Source: Faecalibacterium prausnitzii
Lineage (GTDB): Bacteria > Bacillota > Clostridia > Oscillospirales > Ruminococcaceae
Assembly (NCBI GenBank): GCA_004558805.1
Contig: SFDE01000002.1
Span: 62,001-126,000 of the forward strand
Direction: 5' to 3'
Length of the DNA: 64,000 nucleotides
The translations under genes and the position numbers were made by a program. The notes under the pieces were generated by a model. The model had not been told where the DNA came from. It searched no databases and saw only the letters and a list, made by a program, of their open reading frames with translations. Positions 32,795-42,077 of the stretch are shown here, piece by piece; within the stretch, counting starts at the first letter, position 1, and each line of letters starts with the position of its first letter.

Positions 32795-33880
32795 TCAGTA
32801 TTTCGCCGGATTGTTGGACAGGTACTTCTTGACCATCAGCGCTACCTTAAAGACGATAGCGTCGTCGAACTCACGCAGATCCAGACCGGTCAGCTTTTTG
32901 ATCTTTTCCAGACGATACACCAGCGTGTTGCGGTGCACGAACAGACCGCGGCTGGTTTCGGAGACGTTCAGGTTGTTCTCAAAGAAGCGCTGGATGGTGA
33001 ACAGGGTCTCCTGGTCCAGGCTCTCGATGCTGCCCTGCTTGAATACTTCCCGCAAGAACATCTCGCACACGGTGGTGGGCAGCTGGTAGATCAGACGGGC
33101 AATGCCAAGGTTGTCGTAGCGGATGATCTGCTTCTCGGTGTCAAACACCTTGCTGACCTCCATGGCGATCTGTGCCTCCTTAAAGGAAGTGGCAAGATCC
33201 TTGACATTGGAGATAGGAGTGCCGATGCCCACCACAGCCTTGATGTAGTGCTCGCCGGAAAGGGTATCCACGATGCTGGCGGCAAGCTTTTCCATATCGG
33301 TGCGGTCGATGCCCTTGCGGATCTCTTTCACCAGCACGGTATCGGTCTCGCTGATATTGAACACAAAGTCCTTCTGCTTATCGGGGAACAGGCTGCTGAC
33401 CACATCGTAGGCAGAGATATCGCCGCCGCTGGTGACCCGCACGATGAACACCACCCGGGAAACGTCGGTGGCAAAGTGCAGCTCCCGTGCCTTGGCGTAG
33501 ATATCGCCGGGCAGGATGTTGTCCAGCACCACGTTCTTGATGAAGTTGGACTTGTCGAACTTCTCGTCATGGTACTGCTTGATGCTCTGGAGGCTGATGG
33601 AAAGCACGGCGGCAAACTGCCCTGCAGTCTCGTCTGCGCCCTCCACAAACACTGCATAGTCGTTATGCTTTGCGCTGGAGAACTGCTGGTAGGTGTAACC
33701 ATCCCGGACAAAGCGGTCGCCTGCGGTCAGACGCTCCGCCATAAAGCCCTCCCGGACCTCGCCGATCAGGTTCAGCTCCGAGCAGGAGATAACAGCGCCG
33801 GTCTCATCCACCACGCCGACCACCCGGTTGATCGCGTCTTTCATCTGGTAGATCACGCTTTGAAATACTCTATTCGCCAT
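32795..33880 (-). CDS. PucR/CdaR-type transcriptional regulator
   Basis: The start at 33880 (MANRVFQSVIYQMKDAINR) has AAAGGGG 9 nt upstream. 361 residues. The N-terminal part (about 15-130) resembles a diacid-recognition/sensor region, the middle (about 150-280) is the CdaR GGDEF-like domain, and the C-terminal helix-turn-helix of the PucR type is clear (NLNVSETSRGLFVHRNTLVYR, split here as two family motifs, then LEKIKKLTGLDLR). CdaR proteins sense sugar diacids or other small ligands. There is no neighbouring catabolic operon, so the ligand and targets are unknown. Confidence 0.88.
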   Translation of the reverse strand: MANRVFQSVIYQMKDAINRVVGVVDETGAVISCSELNLIGEVREGFMAERLTAGDRFVRDGYTYQQFSSAKHNDYAVFVEGADETAGQFAAVLSISLQSIKQYHDEKFDKSNFIKNVVLDNILPGDIYAKARELHFATDVSRVVFIVRVTSGGDISAYDVVSSLFPDKQKDFVFNISETDTVLVKEIRKGIDRTDMEKLAASIVDTLSGEHYIKAVVGIGTPISNVKDLATSFKEAQIAMEVSKVFDTEKQIIRYDNLGIARLIYQLPTTVCEMFLREVFKQGSIESLDQETLFTIQRFFENNLNVSETSRGLFVHRNTLVYRLEKIKKLTGLDLREFDDAIVFKVALMVKKYLSNNPAKY

Positions 33881-34144
33881 AATGGATACCCCTTTTCCTC
33901 GTTTGTGCAAAACCGCAGTGGCAGCGATTGTGATTTTAACCAATTTAGCTGCATTACAATCTATATTTTACACAAAGGAATTTACTTTTGCAACATATTT
34001 CAACAAAAAAAATAAATCTTTCTTGTTGAAAATATCTTTCAGGGGTTTTTCACGCCAAAAAAGAGCATTTTTGCGTGGTTCTTGGGTCTATTTTAGCCTC
34101 AAATTGTGATGTTTTTTTGAAATCCCGGTGAAAAGCCCCGGGGT
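33881..34144. other. AT-rich intergenic region before the PucR-type gene
   Basis: Contains oligo-A and oligo-T tracts and several TAAAAT/TGTAAT boxes on the minus strand (about 33930-33965) that are plausible promoter parts. The end nearest rsuA (34085-34144) has no clear terminator. No coding frame with a ribosome site was seen. Confidence 0.4.
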
Positions 34145-34846
34145 TCATCTGGTAATTTTTGACACTTCCTCCAAAGAAAGCTCCCGCCACTGCCCCGGGG
34201 CAAGGTCCGGGTCCAGCCCAAGGGAACCGATTGCCTCCCGGTGCAGTCCGTTGACCCCTGCTCCGTAGACCCCGAACATCCGCTTGATCTGGTGGTACAC
34301 CCCCTGCTTCAGCACCACCTGCACCGTGAGCCGGTCCTGGGACAGCGCCGTCACCTGTGCCGGCGAAAGGGCGGTGCCGTCTGCCAGGGTGACCCCGGCG
34401 GCAAAGCCGGCGCACATCTCTTCCGTAAGGGGGGTGTCCAGAACAACGGTATAGGTCTTGGATACATGGCGCTTAGGGGCAAGGATATCGTGGGCAAAGC
34501 CCCCATCGTCGGTGAGCAGCACAAAGCCGGTGCTGGTCTTGTCCAGCCGCCCGGCGGGGAACAGCTGCCGCCGGGGATAGGCGTCCCCCACAAGGTCCAC
34601 CACCGTGGTGTCCCGCTTGTCGGTGGAGGCGCTGACCACCCCCTCCGGCTTGTTGAGCATGATATACACATACTGCTGGTACTGCAGGGGCTGCCCGTCC
34701 ACCGCCACAGCGTCCCCTGCCTTCAGCTGGGTATCCCCTTTTTTGCATACAGTGCCGTTTACCTGCACCCTGCCCTTTGCCAGCAGGTTCTTTGCCTCGC
34801 TGCGGGTGCACTGGGCTGTCTCGGCAAGATATTTATCCAATCGCAT
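34145..34846 (-). CDS. rsuA: 16S rRNA pseudouridine(516) synthase family protein
   Basis: Small-subunit pseudouridine synthase of the RsuA family, 233 residues. The N-terminal S4 domain is MRLDKYLAETAQCTRSEAKN onward (1-60). The catalytic motif is GRLDKTSTGFVLLTDDG with the Asp near residue 103, and KQGVYHQIKRMFG is the conserved RsuA/RluB end motif. AAAAAGGAG precedes ATG. Confidence 0.93.
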   Translation of the reverse strand: MRLDKYLAETAQCTRSEAKNLLAKGRVQVNGTVCKKGDTQLKAGDAVAVDGQPLQYQQYVYIMLNKPEGVVSASTDKRDTTVVDLVGDAYPRRQLFPAGRLDKTSTGFVLLTDDGGFAHDILAPKRHVSKTYTVVLDTPLTEEMCAGFAAGVTLADGTALSPAQVTALSQDRLTVQVVLKQGVYHQIKRMFGVYGAGVNGLHREAIGSLGLDPDLAPGQWRELSLEEVSKITR

Positions 34847-34925
34847 CAGCGTTTCTCCTTTTTACCGTAATAACACCAGTGTAACATGGCAGACAAGATC
34901 GTGCAAGGGGCGGTACTGCAAAAGC

Positions 34926-35084
34926 ACTCCCCCAGTCATCGCCTGCGGCGATGCCATCCCCCTCTGGGATGGGGTCTTTGGCATTGCGATATCCTTTGCT
35001 GCCAAACCGCAAAGTTTTCCTTTTCACCAGAGGCTCCCTCTCCGAGGGAGCTGGCACGGCATAAGCCGTGACTGAAGGAGTTTT
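34926..35084. repeat. Palindromic intergenic repeat, family A, copy 1
   Basis: Begins ACTCCCCCAGTC and ends GTGACTGAAGGAGTTTT. Between are several short GC-rich hairpins (ATCGCC-TGC-GGCGAT, CATCCCC/GGGGT, CTCCCTCTCCGAGGGAG). It lies downstream of purB. Confidence 0.75.
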
Positions 35085-35093
35085 CCCACAACG

Positions 35094-35132
35094 CACAAAA
35101 GAGCCAAGCCTGCCGGCTTGACTCTTTTGTGT
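35094..35132 (-). terminator. Terminator of the purine operon
   Basis: CACAAAAGAGTCAAGCC pairs with GGCTTGGCTCTTTTGTG around GGCA. Confidence 0.85.
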
Positions 35133-35144
35133 TTTATACCGTTA

Positions 35145-36590
35145 TCAGACGCTCAGTGCAGCGTGCTGTTCCACAGCATCGGGGTTGGCGTCAAAGATGG
35201 GCTGGAGCACGTTTGCCACGAACTCCTCCACCTGCTGGGGTGCACGACCCACAAAGTTTTCCGGCACCAGACCTGCCACGATCTCCTCACGGGTAAGACC
35301 AAAGGCGGGGTCGGCGGCAATGCGGTCCACCATATCGTTGGGCAGACCCTCTTCCTTTACCTGCTTACCGGCGGCAATGGCGTGCTGCCGCAGGCGCTCG
35401 TGGAGCTCCTGACGGTTGCCGCCCTTTTCCACTGCCTGCATCATGATGTTCTCGCTTGCCATGAAGGGCAGCTCCGCCATGAGACGGCTGCGCACCACCT
35501 TGGGGTACACCACCAGACCCTCGGTGACGTTGAGCATGATGTTCAGGATAGCGTCGGTGGCAAGGAAGCCCTCTGCCATCGCCACACGCTTATTGGCGCT
35601 GTCGTCCAGCGTCCGCTCGAACCACTGGGTGCCGGTGGTAAAGCTGGGGTTCAGCACGTCCACCATCAGGTAGCGGGCAAGCGCGCAGATCCGCTCGCAG
35701 CGCATGGGGTTGCGCTTGTAGGGCATGGCAGAGGAACCGATCTGGTTCTTCTCAAAGGGCTCCTCCATCTCCTTGAAGTTTGCCAGCAGACGCAGGTCGG
35801 TGGCAAACTTCATGCAGCTCTGACCGATACCGGCAAGGGCGTTGAGGATAAAGGCATCCACCTTGCGGCTGTAGGTCTGACCGGACACCGGGATCACCGC
35901 ATCCGGAGCAAAGCCCATCTCTTTGGCGATGGAAGCGTCCACGGCACGGATCTTGTCTGCATCCCCCTTGAACAGCTCCATAAAGGAAGCCTGGGTGCCG
36001 GTGGTGCCCTTGACGCCCCGCAGCTGCAGGGTGGCAAGGCGGTGGTCGATCTCAGCAAGGTCCATTACCAGCTCGTTTGCCCACAGGGTGGCACGCTTGC
36101 CCACAGTGGTGGGCTGGGCAGGCTGGCAGTGGGTGTATGCCATGCAGGGCATGTCCTTGTACTCCTGGGCAAAGCGACCCAGCTTTGCCAGCACGCCGAT
36201 GAGCTTTTTGCGCACCAGCTCCAGACCCTGCCGCATAACGATGATGTCGGTGTTGTCGCCCACATAGCAGCTGGTAGCGCCCAGATGGATGATGCCGGCT
36301 GCCTTGGGGCACTGCTGACCGTAGGCGTAGACGTGGCTCATAACGTCGTGGCGCACCAGCTTTTCCCGGGCAATGGCGACCTCATAGTTGACGTCGTCCA
36401 CATGCTCCTCCAGCTCTGCCACCATCTCCGGGGTGATATTGGTCAGACCCTGCTCCATTTCGGCACGTGCCAGCGCCACCCACAGACGGCGCCAGGTGCG
36501 GAACTTGTTGTCATCCGAAAAGATGTACTGCATCTCATCGGAGGAATAGCGGGTGGAAAAGGGGCTGATATAACGATCATGCTGTGACAT
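35145..36590 (-). CDS. purB: Adenylosuccinate lyase
   Basis: Acts twice in purine synthesis: splits SAICAR to AICAR and adenylosuccinate to AMP. The start at 36590 (MSQHDRYISPFSTRYSS) is chosen because AGGAGGAAA lies upstream; the frame is open further back into the repeat. 481 residues. The fumarase/aspartase family signature SSAMPYKRNPMRCE is near residue 290, and the catalytic His regions are HLGATSCYVGDN and YTHCQPAQPTT. Last gene of the pur operon. Confidence 0.97.
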   Translation of the reverse strand: MSQHDRYISPFSTRYSSDEMQYIFSDDNKFRTWRRLWVALARAEMEQGLTNITPEMVAELEEHVDDVNYEVAIAREKLVRHDVMSHVYAYGQQCPKAAGIIHLGATSCYVGDNTDIIVMRQGLELVRKKLIGVLAKLGRFAQEYKDMPCMAYTHCQPAQPTTVGKRATLWANELVMDLAEIDHRLATLQLRGVKGTTGTQASFMELFKGDADKIRAVDASIAKEMGFAPDAVIPVSGQTYSRKVDAFILNALAGIGQSCMKFATDLRLLANFKEMEEPFEKNQIGSSAMPYKRNPMRCERICALARYLMVDVLNPSFTTGTQWFERTLDDSANKRVAMAEGFLATDAILNIMLNVTEGLVVYPKVVRSRLMAELPFMASENIMMQAVEKGGNRQELHERLRQHAIAAGKQVKEEGLPNDMVDRIAADPAFGLTREEIVAGLVPENFVGRAPQQVEEFVANVLQPIFDANPDAVEQHAALSV

Positions 36591-36612
36591 TGGTTGTTTC
36601 CTCCTGAAAGTG

Positions 36613-36717
36613 ACTCCCCCAGTCGCCTTCCGGCGACAGCCCCCTCCTGGAGGGGGTCTTTCAGCCTCCCTCTTTGAGGGAGGTGGCATCGCATCAGCGA
36701 TGTCGGAAGGAGTTTTT
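36613..36717. repeat. Palindromic intergenic repeat, family A, copy 2
   Basis: Begins ACTCCCCCAGTCGCC and ends ATGTCGGAAGGAGTTTTT. Inner hairpins are GTCGCC-TTCC-GGCGAC, CCCCTCC/GGAGGGG and CCTCCCTC/GAGGGAGG. It lies between purL and purB. Confidence 0.8.
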
Positions 36718-36730
36718 CTCTATTGTACCA

Positions 36731-39700
36731 TCAAACCTTGAAATAGTCCACGCCGCCCTCAAAGATCGGCTGGTATTTGTCTCCGGTGACGTTCTTGTAC
36801 AGGTACTCGCCGCTGCGCTCGGAGTGACCCATCTTGCCAAGAACACGACCATCGGGGCTGGTGATGCCTTCGATCGCCAGCACAGAACCGTTGGGGTTGT
36901 AGCGCTGATCCATGGTGGGAGTGCCGCTCAGGTCCACATACTGGGTGGCGACCTGACCGTTCTTCAGCAGGGTATCCAGCACCGTCTGAGGAGCAACAAA
37001 GCGACCCTCGCCATGGCTGATAGCGATGGTGTGCTCATCCCCCACCTCACACTTGGACAGCCAGGGGCTGCCGGTGGAAGCAATGCGGGTACGCACCAGC
37101 ATGCTCTGGTGGCGACCGATGGTGTTGAAGGTCAGAGTGGGATCGCTGTCGGTGATGGGACGGATATCGCCGTACTGTGCCAGACCCAGTTTGATCAGTG
37201 CCTGGAAGCCGTTGCAGATACCCAGCATCAAGCCGTCCCTCTGCTGCAGCAGGCGGCGCACTGCCTCGGTGACCGCCGGATTACGGAAGAAGGAGGCGAT
37301 GAACTTGGCGCTGCCGTCGGGCTCGTCGCCGCCGGAGAAGCCGCCGGGCAGCATGACGATCTGGCTGTTGTCGATCGCCTTTACCAGAGCCTCGCAGCTC
37401 TCGGCAACATCGGTCGGGGTCAGGTTGCGGACCACCAGGATCTCCGGGTCTGCACCGGCACGGGCAAACGCCTTGGCGGTGTCATACTCGCAGTTGGTGC
37501 CGGGGAACACCGGGATGATGACCTTGGGCTTTGCCACCCCGATCTTGGGGGCGGCGGGAGCGGTGAGGCTACCGGTGATCTTCTCCACGGCGGAGCCTGC
37601 CTTGCGGTAGGGGTACACCGGCTCCAGCTTTGCCTCCCAGATCTCCTGCAGCTGTGCCATATCCAGCTTTTCGCCGCAGGACTCAAAGACGTATTCCTTG
37701 GTGGTCTCGCCCAGCAGCTCGCCGGTGGGAGAATCGGAGACCATTTCCAGTACGATGGAGCCGTACATAGGCTCAAACATCTTGTGGGTGGTCATATCCG
37801 CACGCATCTTGAAGCCGATGTGGTTGCCCAGACCCATCTTGAACAGAGCTTCGGCAATGCCGCCGTAGCCTACGGAGCAGGCAGAAGCCACCATGCCCTC
37901 TTCGATCAGGCTCTCCACCACCTTGTAGTTTGCCTTCAGGGAGAAGTAGTTGGGGCAGCCGGTGTGGGGGTCAATGATGGGACGCACCAGCACCACGGTG
38001 CTCTCGGGCTTCTTGAACTCGGTGGAGATCACCCGGTTTGCCTTGCCGATGGCGGTGGCAAAGGACACCAGCGTGGGGGGCACGTCCAGCTGCTCAAAGG
38101 AGCCGGACATGCTGTCCTTGCCGCCGATGGAAGCGATGCCCAGACCCATCTGTGCATCCAGTGCGCCCAGCAGAGCGCCCAGAGGCTTGCCCCAGCGCTC
38201 CGGCACATTGCCCAGACGCTCAAAGTATTCCTGGAAGGTCAGGTAGGCATCCTCGTAGCGGAAGCCGGATGCCACCAGCTTGGTGACGCTCTCGATGACT
38301 GCCATCTGTGCGCCCACATACTGGTTGGCGCTCATCAGGTAGGGGTTGTAGCCCCATGCCATACCGGAGCAGGTGTTGGTCTCACCGTCCACCGGCAGCT
38401 TTGCCACCATGGCGTTCTGGGGGGTCAGCTGGTATGCGCCGCCAAAGGGCATGAGAACGGTGGCAGCACCGATGGTGGAGTCGAACCGCTCGGAAAGTCC
38501 CTTCTTGCTGCAGACATTCAGGTCACCCACCATGGTCTTCATCTTCTGGCTGAAGGTGAGACCCTGCCACTGGGGCTGCCAGACGGCGCCCTTTTCCACA
38601 TGGACCTTCTGGTGCTTCTCGGCACCATTGGAGTTCAGGAATTCACGGCTGATGTTCACGATGGACACGCCGTTCCACACCATGTTCAGGCGCTTTTCCT
38701 CGGTGACCTTTGCCACAGGGGTAGCCTCCAGATTTTCCTCGGTGGCGATGGCGATGAACTTTTCCACATCCTCCGGGGCAAGGGCGACTGCCATGCGCTC
38801 CTGGCTCTCGCTGATCGCCAGCTCGGTGCCGTCCAGACCATCGTACTTCTTGGTGACCTTGTTCAGGTCGATGAACAGACCGTCTGCCAGCTCACCGATG
38901 GCAACGGACACGCCGCCGGCACCAAAGTCGTTGCAGCGCTTGATCATCTTGCAGGCATCCTCCCGGCGGAACAGACGCTGGAGCTTGCGCTCGATGGGGG
39001 CATTGCCCTTCTGGACCTCGGCACCGCAGTGCTCCAGACTGTCCAGCTTGTGTGCCTTGGAGGAGCCGGTGGCACCGCCGATGCCGTCACGACCGGTGCG
39101 ACCGCCCAGCAGCACGATGACGTCCCCGGGGGCAGGGCACTCGCGGCGGACATGGGAAGCGGGGGTGGCGCCTACAACGGCACCGATCTCCATGCGCTTT
39201 GCCACATAGCCGGGGTGGTAGATCTCGTCCACCTGACCGGTGGCAAGACCGATCTGGTTGCCGTAGGAAGAATAGCCTGCTGCAGCGGTAGTCACCAGCT
39301 TGCGCTGAGGCAGCTTGCCGGGCAGGGTCTCGCTTACCGGCACCAGCGGATCTCCGGCACCGGTGACACGCATTGCCTGGTACACATAGCTGCGACCGGA
39401 CAGGGGGTCACGGATGGCACCGCCGATGCAGGTGGCAGCGCCGCCGAAGGGCTCGATCTCGGTGGGGTGGTTGTGGGTCTCGTTCTTGAACAGGAACAGC
39501 CAGTCCTCGTCCTTGCCGTTGACGTCGCACTTGATCTTGACGGTGCAGGCGTTGATCTCCTCGGACTCGTCCAGATTCTTCAGGATGCCCTGCTTCTTCA
39601 GCTCCTTGGCACCGATGGTGGCAAGGTCCATCATGCAGCGGGGCTTGTTCTGGCGACCCAGATCCTCCCGCATTGCCATGTAGCGGTCAAATGCCTCCTG

Positions 39701-40423
39701 CACCAGCGCATCATCGATCTGCACATCGTCCAGAATGGTGCCGAAAGTAGTGTGACGGCAGTGATCGGACCAGTAGGTGTCGATCATCTTGATCTCGGTG
39801 ATGGTGGGGTCCCGCTGCTCGGAGCGGAAGTACTCCTGACAGAACTTGATGTCTCCCAAGTCCATGGCGAGACCCTTTTCCTCGATGAACTTGGCAAGAC
39901 CTGCCTCGTCCAGCTGATTGAAGCCCTCCAGTACTGCCACGGCAGTGGGCACCGGGTGCTCCATCTTCAGGGTGGACTTCTCGTCCAGAGATGCTTCCCG
40001 TGCCTCCACGGGGTTGATGACATACTTCTTGATCTGCTCCAGCTGCTGCTCGGTAAGGCTGCCTTCCAGCAGGTAGACCCGTGCAGAGCGCACCAGCGGG
40101 CGCTCGCCCTGGCTGATGAGCTGGATGCACTCGGCAGCGGAGTCTGCACGCTGGTCGAACTGACCGGGCAGGTACTCCACTGCAAAGGTGATGCCGTCGG
40201 TCATGGGCAGCTTAGCATAGGTGTTGTCCACCGGCGGCTCGCTGAACACGGTGTCCACACAGCGGTCGAACAGCTCCTGATCAATGCCCTCCACATCGTA
40301 GCGGTTCAGCAGACGCAGATCGGTAAGCTCCTTGATGCCCAGCAGGGACACCAGCTCGTTTTTCAAGCCATTTGCCTCGACGTCAAAACCGGGCTTTTTT
40401 TCCACATAAATACGATAGACCAT
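36731..40423 (-). CDS. purL: Phosphoribosylformylglycinamidine synthase, single-chain clade II
   Basis: Forms FGAM from FGAR, glutamine and ATP. 1230 residues, the length of the clostridial single-chain type that joins PurS-like, PurL and PurQ parts. The N-terminal region (1-190) is PurS-like and linker; two AIRS-type repeats form the synthetase (about 200-940, with THNHPTEIEPFGGAATCIGG and RDGIGGATGSS). The glutaminase domain is about 965-1230: VFPGTNCEYDTAKAF, Cys nucleophile in GICNGFQALI, and ISHGEGRF. AAGGGGGA precedes ATG. Confidence 0.97.
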   Translation of the reverse strand: MVYRIYVEKKPGFDVEANGLKNELVSLLGIKELTDLRLLNRYDVEGIDQELFDRCVDTVFSEPPVDNTYAKLPMTDGITFAVEYLPGQFDQRADSAAECIQLISQGERPLVRSARVYLLEGSLTEQQLEQIKKYVINPVEAREASLDEKSTLKMEHPVPTAVAVLEGFNQLDEAGLAKFIEEKGLAMDLGDIKFCQEYFRSEQRDPTITEIKMIDTYWSDHCRHTTFGTILDDVQIDDALVQEAFDRYMAMREDLGRQNKPRCMMDLATIGAKELKKQGILKNLDESEEINACTVKIKCDVNGKDEDWLFLFKNETHNHPTEIEPFGGAATCIGGAIRDPLSGRSYVYQAMRVTGAGDPLVPVSETLPGKLPQRKLVTTAAAGYSSYGNQIGLATGQVDEIYHPGYVAKRMEIGAVVGATPASHVRRECPAPGDVIVLLGGRTGRDGIGGATGSSKAHKLDSLEHCGAEVQKGNAPIERKLQRLFRREDACKMIKRCNDFGAGGVSVAIGELADGLFIDLNKVTKKYDGLDGTELAISESQERMAVALAPEDVEKFIAIATEENLEATPVAKVTEEKRLNMVWNGVSIVNISREFLNSNGAEKHQKVHVEKGAVWQPQWQGLTFSQKMKTMVGDLNVCSKKGLSERFDSTIGAATVLMPFGGAYQLTPQNAMVAKLPVDGETNTCSGMAWGYNPYLMSANQYVGAQMAVIESVTKLVASGFRYEDAYLTFQEYFERLGNVPERWGKPLGALLGALDAQMGLGIASIGGKDSMSGSFEQLDVPPTLVSFATAIGKANRVISTEFKKPESTVVLVRPIIDPHTGCPNYFSLKANYKVVESLIEEGMVASACSVGYGGIAEALFKMGLGNHIGFKMRADMTTHKMFEPMYGSIVLEMVSDSPTGELLGETTKEYVFESCGEKLDMAQLQEIWEAKLEPVYPYRKAGSAVEKITGSLTAPAAPKIGVAKPKVIIPVFPGTNCEYDTAKAFARAGADPEILVVRNLTPTDVAESCEALVKAIDNSQIVMLPGGFSGGDEPDGSAKFIASFFRNPAVTEAVRRLLQQRDGLMLGICNGFQALIKLGLAQYGDIRPITDSDPTLTFNTIGRHQSMLVRTRIASTGSPWLSKCEVGDEHTIAISHGEGRFVAPQTVLDTLLKNGQVATQYVDLSGTPTMDQRYNPNGSVLAIEGITSPDGRVLGKMGHSERSGEYLYKNVTGDKYQPIFEGGVDYFKV

Positions 40424-40463
40424 TGGGTAGGTTCCCCCTTATGATTCATTTCTTCTGTAGGTG

Positions 40464-40589
40464 CACCCTCATCCGGCTCGCAAGCTCGCCACCTTCCCCC
40501 GTCCGGGGGAAGGCTGCTGCAGCGTCATCTCACGGAAAAGGCTTCCCCCAGCCGGGGGAAGCTGTCACCGCAGGTGACGGATGAGGGTG
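40464..40589. repeat. Palindromic intergenic repeat, family B, complete copy
   Basis: CACCCTCATCCG (40464-40475) and CGGATGAGGGTG (40578-40589) are perfect 12-bp terminal inverted repeats. Inside are CTTCCCCCGTCCGGGGGAAG and CTTCCCCCAGCCGGGGGAAG hairpins. It lies between purD and purL. Confidence 0.8.
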
Positions 40590-40598
40590 TCTTTTTAC

Positions 40599-41903
40599 TT
40601 ACTGCTGATCTGCCAGAGCCTTCAGCGCACGCATACCGATGTCACTGCGCTTATGCAGCTTATCAAAGTGGATCTTCTCCGCTGCCTCATAGGCGTGGGT
40701 CAGGGCAACGGTGAGCCGGGGTCCGGTAGCGGTAACGCCCAGCACCCGACCGCCGTTGGTCACCAGCGTGCCGTCCTCCGTGAGGGCAGTGCCGGAGTGG
40801 TACACCGTCACGTTTTCTTCCTCCGGCAGCTGACCTTCCACCAGACCCGAAATGGGTTTGCCCTTTTCGTAACTGACGGGATAGCCTCCGGAAGCCAGAA
40901 TGACGCAGGCAGCGGCACCGTCGGAGAACTTTACCTCCTGCTGGTCCAGAGTGCCGTTGGTGCACGCCTCCATGATGTGGAGCAGGTCCCCTTCCAGCAG
41001 GGGCAGCACCACCTGAGTCTCCGGGTCGCCAAAGCGGCAGTTGTACTCAATGACCTTGGGTCCATCCGGGGTCAGCATCAAGCCGAAGTACAGGCAGCCC
41101 TTAAAGGGGCAGCCCTCGGCATTCATGGCGTGGATGGTGGGCAGGAAGATCTTTTCCATGCACTCGGCCGCCACCTCCGGAGTGTAGTAGGGGTTGGGGG
41201 CGATGGTACCCATGCCGCCGGTGTTCAAGCCGGTGTCATGGTCGTTGGCACGCTTGTGGTCCATGCTGGACACCATGGGCTTGACCACCTTGCCGTCGGT
41301 GAAGCTCAGGACGCTGACCTCAGGACCGGTGAGGAACTCTTCCACCACCACATGGTTGCCGGAAGCGCCAAACTTTTTGTCCAGCATGATCTCCCGAACA
41401 CCCTCTTCTGCCTCCTGCTCATCCTCGCAGATCAGCACGCCCTTGCCCAGAGCAAGACCGTCTGCTTTAATGACCACCGGGTACTTGCCCTCGGCACGGA
41501 TATATTCCATGACCTTGGCAGGGTCGTCAAAGGTCTCGTACTTGGCGGTGGGGATGCCGTACTTCTTCATCAGATCCTTGGAGAACACCTTGGATGCCTC
41601 GATGCGGGCGGCAGCCTTGTCCGGACCAAAGGCGGGGATCCCTGCCTTTGCCAGTGCGTCCACCATGCCCAATGCCAGAGGATCGTCCTGTGCCACCACC
41701 ACATAATCGAATTTTTCTTCGGCTGCAAAGCCCACCATAGTGTCCAGGTCCGTAGCCTTGATGTTCTTGCACTTAGCATCGTAGCTGATGCCGCCGTTGC
41801 CCGGTGCGCACCAGATCTCGCCGCAGTCCGGGCTCTTTTTCAGTGCCTTGATGATGGCGTGCTCACGACCGCCGCCACCTACTACCAGGATTTTCTTTTT
41901 CAT
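40599..41903 (-). CDS. purD: Phosphoribosylamine-glycine ligase
   Basis: GAR synthetase, ATP-grasp enzyme of purine synthesis. The start at 41903 (MKKKILVVGGGGREHAI) follows AGAAGG; the frame is open further upstream through the repeat. 434 residues. The N-terminal fold carries GGGGREHAIIKAL, the ATP-grasp core PVVIKADGLALGKGVLI, and the late motif EYNCRFGDPETQVVLPLL. Confidence 0.97.
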   Translation of the reverse strand: MKKKILVVGGGGREHAIIKALKKSPDCGEIWCAPGNGGISYDAKCKNIKATDLDTMVGFAAEEKFDYVVVAQDDPLALGMVDALAKAGIPAFGPDKAAARIEASKVFSKDLMKKYGIPTAKYETFDDPAKVMEYIRAEGKYPVVIKADGLALGKGVLICEDEQEAEEGVREIMLDKKFGASGNHVVVEEFLTGPEVSVLSFTDGKVVKPMVSSMDHKRANDHDTGLNTGGMGTIAPNPYYTPEVAAECMEKIFLPTIHAMNAEGCPFKGCLYFGLMLTPDGPKVIEYNCRFGDPETQVVLPLLEGDLLHIMEACTNGTLDQQEVKFSDGAAACVILASGGYPVSYEKGKPISGLVEGQLPEEENVTVYHSGTALTEDGTLVTNGGRVLGVTATGPRLTVALTHAYEAAEKIHFDKLHKRSDIGMRALKALADQQ

Positions 41904-41940
41904 AGATCTACCTTCTTTATGAAAGTTCTTCTGCCAAGGG

Positions 41941-42077
41941 AACTCCCCCAGTCTGCTTCGCAGACAGCCCCCCTCAGGGAGGGGGTCTTTTGGCAAGACC
42001 GAAAACTTTATCTTCTGCTCAAAGGCTCCCTCTCAGAGGGAGCTGGCACGGCGCAAGCCGTGTCTGAAGGAGTTTTT
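41941..42077. repeat. Palindromic intergenic repeat, family A, copy 3
   Basis: Begins AACTCCCCCAGTCTGC and ends GTGTCTGAAGGAGTTTTT. Its right edge touches the stop codon of the AICARFT gene. Inner hairpins: GTCTGC-TTC-GCAGAC, CCCCCTC/GAGGGGG, CTCCCTCTCAGAGGGAG, CACGGC-GCAA-GCCGTG. Confidence 0.8.

Noticed and set aside
36674..40444. Open frame of about 1256 codons on the strand opposite purL
   Set aside because: It mirrors purL, whose GC-rich third positions keep the opposite frame free of stops. The protein has no recognisable domain and there is no ribosome site or promoter.
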